A stretch of 64,000 bases of DNA from Evernia prunastri (GCA_003184365.1 NKYR01000100.1:62001-126000), one strand, 5' to 3'. Shown: positions 1-10,200, numbered from the stretch's first letter. Notes: generated from the letters alone by a model not told the origin. Numbers and translations: made by a program.

Positions 1-3000
1 TATAACTTAAAGGTAAAAATGCTATTAAACCACCGTATTTCCTGAAGTCTTGATTATCTGCTACAGCATGTATTACAGCACCTGCCCCTAAAAATAAGAG
101 CCCTTTATAAAAAGCATGATTAACTAAATGAAATAAGGCAATATTATATGAAGATAAACCTACTGCTATAACCATCATCCCTAATTGCGAAATATACTTT
201 TGTATATTTTGGACCATTTCTTTATTAATCTTTAAATTTTTCCCATTTATCTTTGTATGACACTCATTCGTTTAACTTGTTTATGTCATGTATGTTGTTT
301 TTGTTATAATATGTTCGTAAGTCATAAAACTGTTTTATAAGACATACTCTTTTAAATTTTTCAGTTTTTAAAGGATATTTAGAAAAATAGTTATCGATAA
401 GTGAAAACAGCTCATTTTTTCTATAAATTACAAATTTAAATGCTTCTATTTTAGGACTAAGTATGTCTATTCTGCCTCCATACAAGCTAACAAGAGGCTC
501 TAGTAAAAATCTGTTTTTTTGGGTAATACTAATAAATATTTGCCCTGATTTTTCATTAAGATATACAGAACCATCACTATCTATAAAACCGCTTAGCCAA
601 CCATTACTGTATGTTAAGGCCTTAGGATATTTTATAAGTATTTCATATTTATTACATAATTTATTCATTTGTGATAAACGAATAGGATTTCTAATTAAAC
701 CATTTATGTCATTTATTAAATGCAATAAACCTTTTTTATTACGTAATTTATATTTAAAAGCTTTGGCCCCTGAAACTGATTTTATAGACCCTCCATACTT
801 GTGTAGTATTAGATATAATGCCTTTTTATCACCAGCATCCATACATATTTCACAACTAACATATCCTTTTTTTGTTAATAAAAAATAACCATCACCGTCA
901 ATCAAACCAGCCAACCACTCATTAAAATTTAATGTCTTTAAGTCAGCAGTTGAATTATTTACAAGACCTTGCCCAGGATGCTCTGCTTCTTCTTTGAAAA
1001 GATGAGCAAATGCTATACAACAAGACGTATAAGGCAACATATTTGTTTGTGTGATTGTGAAACAAAAACAAGTTGAGGGCTTGCCTGGCAAGCCCTCAGT
1101 TGCTAATGTTTTTGTTCCACAATCACAAGAAGTATGGCATGAAAAAATAAATGAATTTAAACTTGATGCTCTGCTTCTTCTTTGAAAAGATGAGCAACTA
1201 AAATTTAAGTTTAAANCGATAAGTGAAAACAGCTCATTTTTTCTATAAATTACAAATTTAAATGCTTCTATTTTAGGACTAAGTATGTCTATTCTGCCTC
1301 CATACAAGCTAACAAGAGGCTCTAGTAAAAATCTGTTTTTTTGGGTAATACTAATAAATATTTGCCCTGATTTTTCATTAAGATATACAGAACCATCACT
1401 ATCTATAAAACCGCTTAGCCAACCATTACTGTATGTTAAGGCCTTAGGATATTTTATAAGTATTTCATATTTATTACATAATTTATTCATTTGTAATAAA
1501 CGAATAGGATTTCTAATTAAACCATTTATGTCATTTATTAAATGCAATAAACCTTTTTTATTACGTAATTTATATTTAAAAGCTTTGGCCCCTGAAACTG
1601 ATTTTATAGACCCTCCATACTTGTGTAGTATTAGATATAATGCCTTTTTATCACCAGCATCCATACATATTTCACAACTAACATATCCTTTTTTTGTTAA
1701 TAAAAAATAACCATCACCGTCAATCAAACCAGCCAACCACTCATTAAAATTTAATGTCTTTAAGTCAGCAGTTGTATTATTTACAAGACCTTGCCCAGGA
1801 TGCTCTGCTTCTTCTTTGAAAAGATGAGCAAATGCTATACAACAAGACGTATAAGGCAACATATTTGTTTGTGTGATTGTGAAACAAAAACAAGTTGAGG
1901 GCTTGCCTGGCAAGCCCTCAGTTGCTAATGTTTTTGTTCCACAATCACAAGAAGTATGGCATGAAAAAATAAATGAATTTAAACTTGATGCTCTGCTTCT
2001 TCTTTGAAAAGATGAGCAACTAAAATTTAAGTTTAAAAAGACTAATATCAAACGTATGGCCTCTGAAATTCCTACTAACTTGCTTATAAATTTAACCTTT
2101 CGTTTTTCAAACATAATACTATGAAGCCACTTTATGTTTATAGTGGTAAACGAATTAAAAAGATTATATTTAATGTGATTATTATCACTAGCTTTGGTTA
2201 TCTGCGAATTGATTATAGTTATAATTTTTACGCATATAGTTTGATGCCTGAATTTAAAAAATTCTTGAGCCAATTGACTCATAGTGGAATAGGCTATAAC
2301 CTTTTTGATATCTTGCTGAAATAAACCAATTAAAGAGCTAAATACAGTAGTAATACTACCTATTCATAAGCAAAGAATTAAAACTGTTGAACTATATTCT
2401 ATTAAAGGGGAAGTTCGCATTAATAAATACACACCAGCAGTTACCATAGTAGCTGCATGAATTAGTGCAGAAACAGGTGTAGGACCTTCCATAGCAAGAG
2501 GTAGTCAAACATGAAGACCTATTTGGGAACTTTTAGCCATAGCTCCTATTAATAAACAAATACCGATGATAGTAACTATATTTCCACTTATATAGGGAGC
2601 TATGAAAATACCGTAGTATAATCTAAATTACCGAAGGTTCATATAATAGCAAACATACCCAATGTTAAAAAACAATCACCTACTCTGTTAGTTAAAAAGG
2701 CAGACATGGAACTTTGATTAGCTGCTATTCTAGTAAATCAAAAGCTTACTAATAGATAGGAACATACCCCTACGCCTTCTCAGCCTACAAACATTAATAA
2801 AAAATTGTTGGCTGTAACAAGTATAATCATCATAAAAGTGAATAGACTTAAGTAACTAAAAAATCGTTGGTTATGAGGATCGTGACTCATGTAACCTATT
2901 GAATATATATGCACTAAAGAAGAAACAATTAGTACAGGTATTAACATAGAAACTGTTAAAGAATCAAAATTAAATCCTCATAAAACATTAAGCGATTCTT

Positions 3001-3199
3001 AATCTACCCACCTAAATAATAAAACTGATACAGGTATATTATTTATACCAACCTCAAGAAAACCAATTGTTGCCATAAATGTTGTGATTATTACAGATAA
3101 ACATGTAACTAACTGTGCTCCGCGGACTCCAACTTTTCTACCTAAAAAACCAGAAACTATTGAACCTAATAAGGGTAAGATGATTATGGCTAAATGCAT
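1..3199 (-). CDS. nad5: nad5, NADH dehydrogenase subunit 5 (3' end outside window)
   Basis: Core proton-pumping subunit of respiratory complex I, an inner-membrane protein. Exon 1 runs from the ATG at 3199 to about 2277 and exon 2 occupies 187-1, continuing past the window edge. The read-through contains the family motifs SHDPHNQRFFSYLSLF, FVGWEGVGVCSYLL, VWLPLAMEGPTPVSALIHAAT and VNHAFYKGLLFLGAG. TGA is read as Trp. The ATG overlaps the nad4L stop by one base (TAATG), a conserved arrangement in ascomycetes. Two defects are visible. An in-frame TAA at 3001-2999 replaces a Ser codon after WVD, and one base is missing near 2603, shifting the frame after TTVFS. Given other homopolymer and point errors here, these are more likely sequence errors than real inactivation, but I cannot tell. 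Confidence 0.93.
188..2276 (-). other. Group I intron in nad5
   Basis: The nad5 frame is interrupted between Ser and Gln of the motif STMSQLG. The last exon base before the break is T and the last intron base is G, the usual group I boundary. The intron carries a LAGLIDADG gene fused in frame to exon 1. About 821 bp of the intron is present twice because of the contig overlap around 1216, so the true intron is about 1.27 kb. Confidence 0.7.
264..2282 (-). CDS. LAGLIDADG homing endonuclease in the nad5 intron (doubled by assembly)
   Basis: Intron-encoded DNA endonuclease/maturase that promotes intron mobility. The frame starts at the exon ATG of nad5 (ATG AGT) and continues into the intron. 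The two LAGLIDADG helices are LAGLIDGDG and LSGFIDSDG, separated by about 105 residues, with the family segments KYGGSIK and YGGRIDILSPK. As written the frame is 672 codons because the contig overlap at the n at 1216 repeats about 270 codons. The biological protein would be about 400 residues. Its N-terminal part (right copy, roughly 1800-2030) reads in frame through short dispersed hairpin repeats (CTTCTTTGAAAAGATGAGCA type), so repeats have become part of the protein. Both catalytic Asp residues are present, so it could be active. Confidence 0.85.
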   Translation of the reverse strand: MSQLAQEFFKFRHQTICVKIITIINSQITKASDNNHIKYNLFNSFTTINIKWLHSIMFEKRKVKFISKLVGISEAIRLILVFLNLNFSCSSFQRRSRASSLNSFIFSCHTSCDCGTKTLATEGLPGKPSTCFCFTITQTNMLPYTSCCIAFAHLFKEEAEHPGQGLVNNTTADLKTLNFNEWLAGLIDGDGYFLLTKKGYVSCEICMDAGDKKALYLILHKYGGSIKSVSGAKAFKYKLRNKKGLLHLINDINGLIRNPIRLLQMNKLCNKYEILIKYPKALTYSNGWLSGFIDSDGSVYLNEKSGQIFISITQKNRFLLEPLVSLYGGRIDILSPKIEAFKFVIYRKNELFSLIXLNLNFSCSSFQRRSRASSLNSFIFSCHTSCDCGTKTLATEGLPGKPSTCFCFTITQTNMLPYTSCCIAFAHLFKEEAEHPGQGLVNNSTADLKTLNFNEWLAGLIDGDGYFLLTKKGYVSCEICMDAGDKKALYLILHKYGGSIKSVSGAKAFKYKLRNKKGLLHLINDINGLIRNPIRLSQMNKLCNKYEILIKYPKALTYSNGWLSGFIDSDGSVYLNEKSGQIFISITQKNRFLLEPLVSLYGGRIDILSPKIEAFKFVIYRKNELFSLIDNYFSKYPLKTEKFKRVCLIKQFYDLRTYYNKNNIHDINKLNE
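395..2037. repeat. Unmerged contig overlap at n 1216
   Basis: Bases 395-1215 reappear as 1217-2037 directly after a single n, with only isolated differences. The overlap is 821 bp and I read it as an assembly artefact, not a tandem duplication. Confidence 0.9.
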
Positions 3200-3468
3200 T
3201 ATTTATATTCTATTGCTATGCTTCCTCTTAATCTATAAAAAGCTACTAATATACCTAAGCCAATAGCGGATTCTGCACCAGCTATTGCTATAACATATAT
3301 AGCATAAGTTTGTCCTAATATATCATCAAAGCTAAGTGAGCTTACCAATATTAAAAATGTAATGGCCAAAAGCATTATTTCTATTGAAATAAGCATTAAG
3401 ATTATGTTTTTTCTATTTAAAACAAATCCTAAGATTCCAATTAAAAAAAGTATTAAAGATAAATTCAT
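3199..3468 (-). CDS. nad4L: nad4L, NADH dehydrogenase subunit 4L
   Basis: Small three-helix subunit of complex I in the inner membrane. The protein starts MNLSLILFLIGILGF and contains the conserved segments LISIEIMLLAI and AESAIGLGILVAFYRLRGSI. Choosing the ATG at 3468 gives 89 residues, the usual size. An ATG 33 nt further upstream is in frame but adds residues the family lacks. The stop codon overlaps the nad5 ATG by one base, so the two are probably co-transcribed and translationally coupled. Confidence 0.95.
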   Translation of the reverse strand: MNLSLILFLIGILGFVLNRKNIILMLISIEIMLLAITFLILVSSLSFDDILGQTYAIYVIAIAGAESAIGLGILVAFYRLRGSIAIEYK

Positions 3469-3580
3469 TATTATTTTGTATTGTTTAAAGATGTGAGGCA
3501 TATATTTATTTTTTTTTATAACAAGTATAAATTACTTATAGTATATAAGAGTTAGTTAGTACAAAAGCAACTTTACTAAT

Positions 3581-3979
3581 CTAATTTGATTTATTATCTG
3601 CTTCGCTGGAGGGTACATTAGACATTTGTCTACTATCAATAAATAGTGCTTTTTCACCTAATTCAAAAGCAAAACCTAGTGTTAAAGCTAAAAGGAACAT
3701 CAACATAATAACTAAACCATATACACCATTAGTATAAGCACTTACAAGATAAGGATAAACTAATAAGATCTCTAAATCAAACAGCAGAAACAATAAAGCA
3801 AATATAAAAAAAGAAATACTAAATTGTGTTCTGTTCTGACCCAAAAATGAACTAAAGCCACATTCAAAGGCGCTATTTTTCACCATATATGGATTGTTAG
3901 GTGCAAATATTAAATTAACGGCCAATAATATAAGAGCTAACAAGGGTATAAATAATAGAAAAAATATTGTACTAGACAT
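3581..3979 (-). CDS. nad3: nad3, left contig copy
   Basis: First reading of nad3 (complex I subunit 3), 132 codons, at the end of a contig that overlaps the next. It differs from the copy at 4345-4743 at two residues. The normally conserved Glu of NPYMEKNSAFECGF is Val here, and GKKALF is GEKALF. The Val is likely a contig-end error, so the right copy is the better reading at that site. Confidence 0.85.
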   Translation of the reverse strand: MSSTIFFLLFIPLLALILLAVNLIFAPNNPYMVKNSAFECGFSSFLGQNRTQFSISFFIFALLFLLFDLEILLVYPYLVSAYTNGVYGLVIMLMFLLALTLGFAFELGEKALFIDSRQMSNVPSSEADNKSN

Positions 3980-4344
3980 TTAAGGATTAAACAATATAAG
4001 AGCTAAAACGCTCCCCATTCTTAGACACTCTTGGGGAATAAACATAAACAATAGTAATGTTAGGGTTAATATAGAAATAGTAATAGTTAAAGAGGATGAT
4101 AATACTATATTATTAATATTAAAGCTGAATGTGTCTACATTAATGCTTCGCATCTCATCATTTATAGATGATACAACACTACCTTCAAACTTTGTATCTT
4201 GAAGGCTNAAAAAAGTATTAAAGATAAATTCATTATTATTTTGTATTGTTTAAAGATGTGAGGCATATATTTATTTTTTTTATAACAAGTATAAATTACT
4301 TATAGTATATAAGAGTTAGTTAGTACAAAAGCAACTTTACTAAT

Positions 4345-4743
4345 CTAATTTGATTTATTATCTGCTTCGCTGGAGGGTACATTAGACATTTGTCTACTAT
4401 CAATAAATAGTGCTTTTTTACCTAATTCAAAAGCAAAACCTAGTGTTAAAGCTAAAAGGAACATCAACATAATAACTAAACCATATACACCATTAGTATA
4501 AGCACTTACAAGATAAGGATAAACTAATAAGATCTCTAAATCAAACAGCAGAAACAATAAAGCAAATATAAAAAAAGAAATACTAAATTGTGTTCTGTTC
4601 TGACCCAAAAATGAACTAAAGCCACATTCAAAGGCGCTATTTTTCTCCATATATGGATTGTTAGGTGCAAATATTAAATTAACGGCCAATAATATAAGAG
4701 CTAACAAGGGTATAAATAATAGAAAAAATATTGTACTAGACAT
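4345..4743 (-). CDS. nad3: nad3, NADH dehydrogenase subunit 3
   Basis: Complex I subunit in the inner membrane. The conserved loop NPYMEKNSAFECGFSSF and the helix FALLFLLFDLEILLVYPY identify it. The length of 132 residues is normal. Its ATG follows the nad2 stop with no gap, the tight nad2-nad3 pairing usual in Pezizomycotina. The C-terminus (VPSSEADNKSN) contains the Ser-Glu-Ala-Asp tetrapeptide coded by the dispersed 13-nt motif at 4360-4372. Confidence 0.95.
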   Translation of the reverse strand: MSSTIFFLLFIPLLALILLAVNLIFAPNNPYMEKNSAFECGFSSFLGQNRTQFSISFFIFALLFLLFDLEILLVYPYLVSAYTNGVYGLVIMLMFLLALTLGFAFELGKKALFIDSRQMSNVPSSEADNKSN

Positions 4744-7700
4744 TTAAGGATAAAACAATATAAGAGCTAAAACGCTCCCCATTCTTAGACACTCTTGGGG
4801 AATAAACATAAACAATAGTAATGTTAGGGTTAATATAGAAATAGTAATAGTTAAAGAGGATGATAATACTATATTATTAATATTAAAGCTGAATGTGTCT
4901 ACATTAATGCTTCGCATCTCATCATTTATAGATGATACAACACTACCTTCAAACTTTGTATCTTGAAGGTCTTGGTTTAACTTATATTCATGTTTATCAA
5001 AGAATATTTGTTTAATTACAGCTAAGTAATAAACAGCACTTATAACACTAGTTAATATTGCTATTAAAGTTAAGAAAACGTAACCACTATCTAATGCTGC
5101 GGACAGTACCATTTGTTTTGCGAAAAACCCTATAAGAGGAGGTATACCTACAAAAGAAAACAGAGTAATGGCTAAACTTAAAGCTAATACAGGATTAAGA
5201 TTAAAATAACCTTTTAATTGACTAATAAGTTGTATAGGTGAATTGTTTCTATCTAATAAATTGTTGTATTGATCTGCTTCGCTGTTAATGGGAGCATTAT
5301 TTGATTTTTCTTCTTTATCTTTATAAGAAAAAGGGTATAAAGAGAATCCGATGCTAATTAATAAAACAAAGGCATTTAGATTTGAAATTGAGTATTGCAT
5401 TAAGTAAAATAGAAAAGCCTGAATAGACTCTAAACTGTTAATACTTAAGGCTAAAAGTATAAAGCCTAGGTGTGAGATTGTACTATATGCGAATAACCTT
5501 TTTATTCTAAACTGAGATAAACCTAACACAGTACCTATTATTAGAGATAAAAAGGAGCTAAAGAGTAAACCGGATGTTCAACTAAAACTAAAAGCGAAAT
5601 AAAAATTACTAGTATAATGAATTAATTCTAATAAAAATATAAGTATAGAAATTTTAGCTATTATTGCAACAAAAGTTGTTACTATTGTAGGGATNTTATT
5701 AATATTAAAGCTGAATGTGTCTACATTAATGCTTCGCATCTCATCATTTATAGATGATACAACACTACCTTCAAACTTTGTATCTTGAAGGTCTTGGTTT
5801 AACTTATATTCATGTTTATCAAAGAATATTTGTTTAATTACAGCTAAGTAATAAACAGCACTTATAACACTAGTTAATATTGCTATTAAAGTTAAGAAAA
5901 CGTAACCACTATCTAATGCTGCGGACAGTACCATTTGTTTTGCGAAAAACCCTATAAGAGGAGGTATACCTACAAAAGAAAACAGAGTAATGACTAAACT
6001 TAAAGCTAATACAGGATTAAGATTAAAATAACCTTTTAATTGACTAATAAGTTGTATAGGTGAATTGTTTCTATCTAATAAATTGTTGTATTGATCTGCT
6101 TCGCTGTTAATGGGAGCATTATTTGATTTTTCTTCTTTATCTTTATAAGAAAAAGGGTATAAAGAGAATCCGATGCTAATTAATAAAACAAAGGCATTTA
6201 GATTTGAAATTGAGTATTGCATTAAGTAAAATAGAAAAGCCTGAATAGACTCTAAACTGTTAATACTTAGGGCTAAAAGTATAAAGCCTAGGTGTGAGAT
6301 TGTACTATATGCGAATAACCTTTTTATTCTAAACTGAGATAAACCTAACACAGTACCTATTATTAGAGATAAAAAGGAGCTAAAGAGTAAACCGGACGTT
6401 CAACTAAAACTAAAAGCGAAATAAAAATTACTAGTATAATGAATTAATTCTAATAAAAATATAAGTATAGAAATTTTAGCTATTATTGCAACAAAAGTTG
6501 TTACTATTGTAGGGATGGCATCATACACATCAGGGCTTCAAAAATGGAATGGTGCAGCGGATATCTTAAATAAGAAGCCTACTGACATAATTAAAAGAGA
6601 TAGGTTTAAATATAAAGGTTTATATCAATCCAATATGTTATCTGCTTCGCTGGTATACTCATTGGCTATGCTAGATAAACCGGTTATCACATAATAACCG
6701 TCTAAATTTGTTGTACCAGAGTTGGCATACAATAGACTTGTACCTAGTAGTATAAAACAAGAAGATAAACCGCCCAGTAAAAAATAAGTAAGACCTGCAG
6801 AGGTAGANAGGTGAATTGTTTCTATCTAATAAATTGTTGTATTGATCTGCTTCGCTGTTAATGGGAGCATTATTTGATTTTTCTTCTTTATCTTTATAAG
6901 AAAAAGGGTATAAAGAGAATCCGATGCTAATTAATAAAACAAAGGCATTTAGATTTGAAATTGAGTATTGCATTAAGTAAAATAGAAAAGCCTGAATAGA
7001 CTCTAAACTGTTAATACTTAAGGCTAAAAGTATAAAGCCTAGGTGTGAGATTGTACTATATGCGAATAACCTTTTTATTCTAAACTGAGATAAACCTAAC
7101 ACAGTACCTATTATTAGAGATAAAAAGGAGCTAAAGAGTAAACCGGATGTTCAACTAAAACTAAAAGCGAAATAAAAATTACTAGTATAATGAATTAATT
7201 CTAATAAAAATATAAGTATAGAAATTTTAGCTATTATTGCAACAAAAGTTGTTACTATTGTAGGGATGGCATCGTACACATCAGGGCTTCAAAAATGGAA
7301 TGGTGCAGCGGATATCTTAAATAAGAAGCCTACTGACATAATTAAAAGAGATAGGTTTAAATATAAAGGTTTATATCAATCCAATATGTTATCTGCTTCG
7401 CTGGTATACTCATTGGCTATGCTAGATAAACCGGTTATCACATAATAACCGTCTAAATTTGTTGTACCAGAGTTGGCATACAATAGACTTGTACCTAGTA
7501 GTATAAAACAAGAAGATAAACCGCCCAGTAAAAAATAAGAAAGACCTGCAGAGGTAGATAGTTCAGAGTTTCTATAAAGTGTGGAGAGTAAATATAAACC
7601 ATAACTTTGTAACTCTATAGATAGGAAAATAGAAACTATATCACTAGCGGATACTAAGAAAGTACCGCCTATTATTATAAATAATATAATTAAAGGATAT

Positions 7701-8091
7701 TCAATTATTCTATATTGTTGTCCCATTTTATTAATAATGTTTGCATCATATATGAAATTTTTAAAAAACAGGTTGTAGAAACTAGCATAGTTCTTAACTC
7801 AAACTTTTCTAGAATAAAAAGCAGTTAATTGTAAGATGATAGCACTAACAAAAAAGATAAAATATGGAAAGTTTGTGTAATAGGTGTAGCATGAAAAAGA
7901 CCGCCGTATAAACCTATACCTTTATCTAAAAAGGATATGTCTAAGCTTTTTAATGCAACCATACAGGAACATAGCAATATTATTATTGTATTTCTGGAAT
8001 AAAGGATAGACTTTTCACGTCTAAAGGTGACGGCATTAGATAATAATAAAAATAAAATAGAATAAATAATCATTGTTTTTGGAGGGTTCAA
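4744..8091 (-). CDS. nad2: nad2, NADH dehydrogenase subunit 2 (fragmented by contig overlaps)
   Basis: Complex I antiporter-like subunit. The N-terminus, from the ATG at 8091 or the nearby ATG at 8073, reads SILFLLLSNAVTFRREKSI. The middle contains SIELQSYGLYLLSTLYR, and later parts FRIKRLFAYSTISHLGF and FVGIPPLIGFFAKQMV are diagnostic. The stop at 4746-4744 abuts nad3. Single n positions at 5695 and 6808 separate three overlapping contigs, so part of the gene appears two or three times. One T is missing from a homopolymer at about 7859-7862, shifting the frame after TQTFHI; the frame then continues QLTAFYSRKVWVKNYASFY to the motif MGQQYRIIEYP. Two copies of the dispersed 13-nt motif are in frame, coding TSEADN and NSEADQ. 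Confidence 0.92.
4874..6516. repeat. Unmerged contig overlap at n 5695
   Basis: Bases 4874-5694 (821 bp) repeat as 5696-6516 inside nad2. This is the same overlap length as at n 1216, 11976, 17874 and 44308. Confidence 0.9.
6058..7558. repeat. Unmerged contig overlap at n 6808
   Basis: Bases 6058-6807 repeat as 6809-7558 inside nad2, so parts of the gene occur three times in the scaffold. Confidence 0.88.
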
Positions 8092-8249
8092 ACCTACCTT
8101 ACATTTTCCTCAGGTATGCTCAACTACTTGCGATTGATCTTTTCCTGATGGAAAAGAAGAAACAAAAGCATTAGCAACCAATTAATAAAAATTGTTACAT
8201 GTCAAATATTACAATGCTAAAAAAATTACAAAGGATTGCAATAAATGCT

Positions 8250-8322
8250 AGCCGGGAGAGAAACTCGAATTCCCATTCTTAATGCATGAAATTAACGTTC
8301 TAACCTGTTGAACTATCCTGGC
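8250..8322 (-). tRNA. trnM: tRNA-Met (cat)
   Basis: Cloverleaf on the minus strand with anticodon stem TTAAT/ATTAA around loop TTCATGC. It is the last gene of the rnl-proximal tRNA block, just upstream of nad2. Confidence 0.85.
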
Positions 8323-8647
8323 TTAGATATTCCATTATAACTTTCATTTTCTCCTGACTGATTTTTCTCCTTAGAAGAAAAAGAAGAGGAAAATGAAAGG
8401 AAAATAAATAAAAGCGCTTGTTTTGCTTTTAATTTTTAGTTGCTACACTTCTTCTTTGAAAAGATGATAGTATAACAAAGTATTGCCATACTAAGAAGTA
8501 TGGCATTAGCAAAACATGGCATGCTAATGCTCAACTTCTTCCTTTCTTCTTTGAAAAGAAAAGAAGATAAAAGAAAAGATGAGCAAAAAGTTGGGCATGC
8601 GAAGCATCAAGTTTAGGTATTTTAACTGATTTTTTAAGGAAAAGAAG

Positions 8648-8721
8648 GGTGGATACCCTGGCTCGAACAGGGAACTCACTGTTCCACATACAGTTGCTCT
8701 ACCTATTGAACTATAACCACC
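8648..8721 (-). tRNA. trnH: tRNA-His (gtg)
   Basis: Anticodon stem ACTGT/ACAGT with loop ATGTGGA gives GTG. The T-loop is TTCGAGC with a strong T-stem. Confidence 0.88.
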
Positions 8722-8761
8722 TATATTCTTCATTTGTTAACTCTAAAAACAAATAACATTA

Positions 8762-8829
8762 TGTTGGAGTGATTCGAACACTCAATAGTAAATACCAAAA
8801 ATTCATGACTTGCCGATTAGTCTACAACA
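8762..8829 (-). tRNA. trnQ: tRNA-Gln (ttg)
   Basis: Anticodon stem TGAAT/ATTTA with loop TTTTGGT gives TTG. The position between His and Leu fits the conserved block. Confidence 0.8.
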
Positions 8830-8925
8830 TATAAAAATGCAGCAATAATATAAGTAAAATTTTCTTTTTTTGTTTTTGTTGTGAAGCATTTGCATCACAT
8901 TAAAGATTAAAATATTGATGACATA

Positions 8926-9005
8926 AGGTAGATCCGACTTGAACGGATAAGATTTAGAAATCAAATAGTCCTAAGCTATTCATGTATACCAATTCCATCA
9001 CTACC
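8926..9005 (-). tRNA. trnL: tRNA-Leu (tag)
   Basis: Class II tRNA. The anticodon stem AATAG/CTATT closes loop CTTAGGA, and the acceptor GGTAGTG pairs with the 3' strand. Confidence 0.85.
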
Positions 9006-9026
9006 CTTTTTGCATGCTTGCGCATC

Positions 9027-9080
9027 GCTGATGTTCCACAACGCATGCTTTGCGCAAAGCATGCGTTGTGGAACATCAGC
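9027..9080. repeat. 54-bp perfect palindrome
   Basis: The 27-nt arm beginning GCTGATGTTCCACAACGC is followed without spacer by its exact reverse complement. It sits between trnL(tag) and trnF. The right arm is followed by a partial repeat of its own end (9081-9110), and a similar segment recurs near 28525-28600. Confidence 0.95.
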
Positions 9081-9228
9081 ATTGTGGAACATCAGCATTG
9101 GTTGCTCATCATTTCTCTTCTTTTCAAAGAAGAAGTATATCACAAAGCATGGTATAAATATATAATATTTTACAATAATTATGATGGCATTTTATCTTAG
9201 GATAAGCAATTAGTCGTATACTTATGAA

Positions 9229-9301
9229 TGCCCAAGATAAGATTCGAACTTATAGCCTAAACATCTTCAGAGTTCCGCTCTACCAATTGAGCTTCTTAGG
9301 C
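9229..9301 (-). tRNA. trnF: tRNA-Phe (gaa)
   Basis: Loop CTGAAGA gives anticodon GAA. Acceptor GCCTAAG pairs with CTTGGGC at the 3' end. Confidence 0.85.
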
Positions 9302-9390
9302 TATGTTATATACTTATATATACGTAATAGAATATGCATTAAGGTATAACTAGTACTATACATTATAAGAATATACACTTAATTTAGCAT

Positions 9391-9462
9391 TGGAGACAGC
9401 GGGATTCGAACCCAAATTAACGATGTGCAAAATAGACGTTTTACCAATTAAACTATGTCCCC
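9391..9462 (-). tRNA. trnA: tRNA-Ala (tgc)
   Basis: Acceptor GGGGACA pairs with TGTCTCC. Loop TTTGCAC gives TGC. Two mismatches weaken the anticodon stem, but the position between Leu and Phe matches trnA in the conserved block. Reading it as Cys (gca) is less likely, since trnC is found at 39.9 kb. Confidence 0.7.
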
Positions 9463-9598
9463 TTTCCCTCCTGATCTATCCTGCACTTTATCCATATATT
9501 TTAATAAAAGAGGGTGAAAAATAAGGAAAAACAACTAACAATACTTTTAGCTAATACATTATTTTGCAATATATCACACTTTTATAATTAAAAACCTT

Positions 9599-9678
9599 AT
9601 CCGAAAAACGACTTGAACGTTCACGACAATAATCAATAAATCTTAAGTTTATCCTGTCTACCAATTCCAGCACTCGGA
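9599..9678 (-). tRNA. trnL: tRNA-Leu (taa)
   Basis: Class II tRNA with stem ATAAA/TTTAT and loop CTTAAGA, anticodon TAA. Confidence 0.85.
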
Positions 9679-9720
9679 CTCATATTTGTAAATAACCATA
9701 CAAATATACTTGCAATGTTA

Positions 9721-9790
9721 AGGCCAGAATGATTCGAACACTCATCTGAGCTGTCATGAGCAGCTTGCTTTACCAATTACGCTATAGCCT
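9721..9790 (-). tRNA. trnM: tRNA-Met (cat), second copy
   Basis: Stem AGCTG/CAGCT closes loop CTCATGA. One of two adjacent CAT tRNAs in the block, presumably initiator and elongator; which is which cannot be settled by eye. Confidence 0.85.
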
Positions 9791-10101
9791 TTTTAGGCTT
9801 TTTTTTGCTAAAGCCATGTTTTGTGGTGCTGATGTACAACTTCTTGCTTGCTTGCTTGCGTGCTGCTTGCGCTACACAAAGCATTAGCAACACGTATAAT
9901 ATAAGTTTGTATAAAATTAAAAACTATCTGTTAAATCGTATATCTTTGCTTCATTTTTATAATACCATGCCTATGTATATTTAGACTATATTATCAGTTT
10001 ACTGTGTTATTTAACAACTAGGCTTAAAAAGTGGGTTATTAATATGAAAACATAGTATTAATATATGTATATGTAACGGACACCAATAACAAAAGGCAGG
10101 T

Positions 10102-10172
10102 ATGCGGATAAAGGATTCGCACCCCTGTAGACTGGTCATGAGCCAGTTATGTTACTATTACATCAATCCGCA
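10102..10172 (-). tRNA. trnM: tRNA-Met (cat), third copy
   Basis: Stem ACTGG/CCAGT closes loop CTCATGA. Acceptor TGCGGAT pairs exactly with ATCCGCA. Confidence 0.87.
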
Positions 10173-10200
10173 TGGATAGTATTGTACCATATAATACTCT

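Larger units (their letters stand above)
3444..4970. repeat. Unmerged contig overlap at n 4208
   Basis: Bases 3444-4207 repeat as 4209 to about 4970. The stretch carries the start of nad4L, all of nad3 and the end of nad2. The copies differ by point changes and homopolymer length. Confidence 0.88.

Noticed and set aside
264..7102. True tandem gene duplication of nad2, nad3 and the nad5 intron
   Set aside because: Every copy boundary coincides with a single n and the copies are nearly identical; overlapping contigs explain it.
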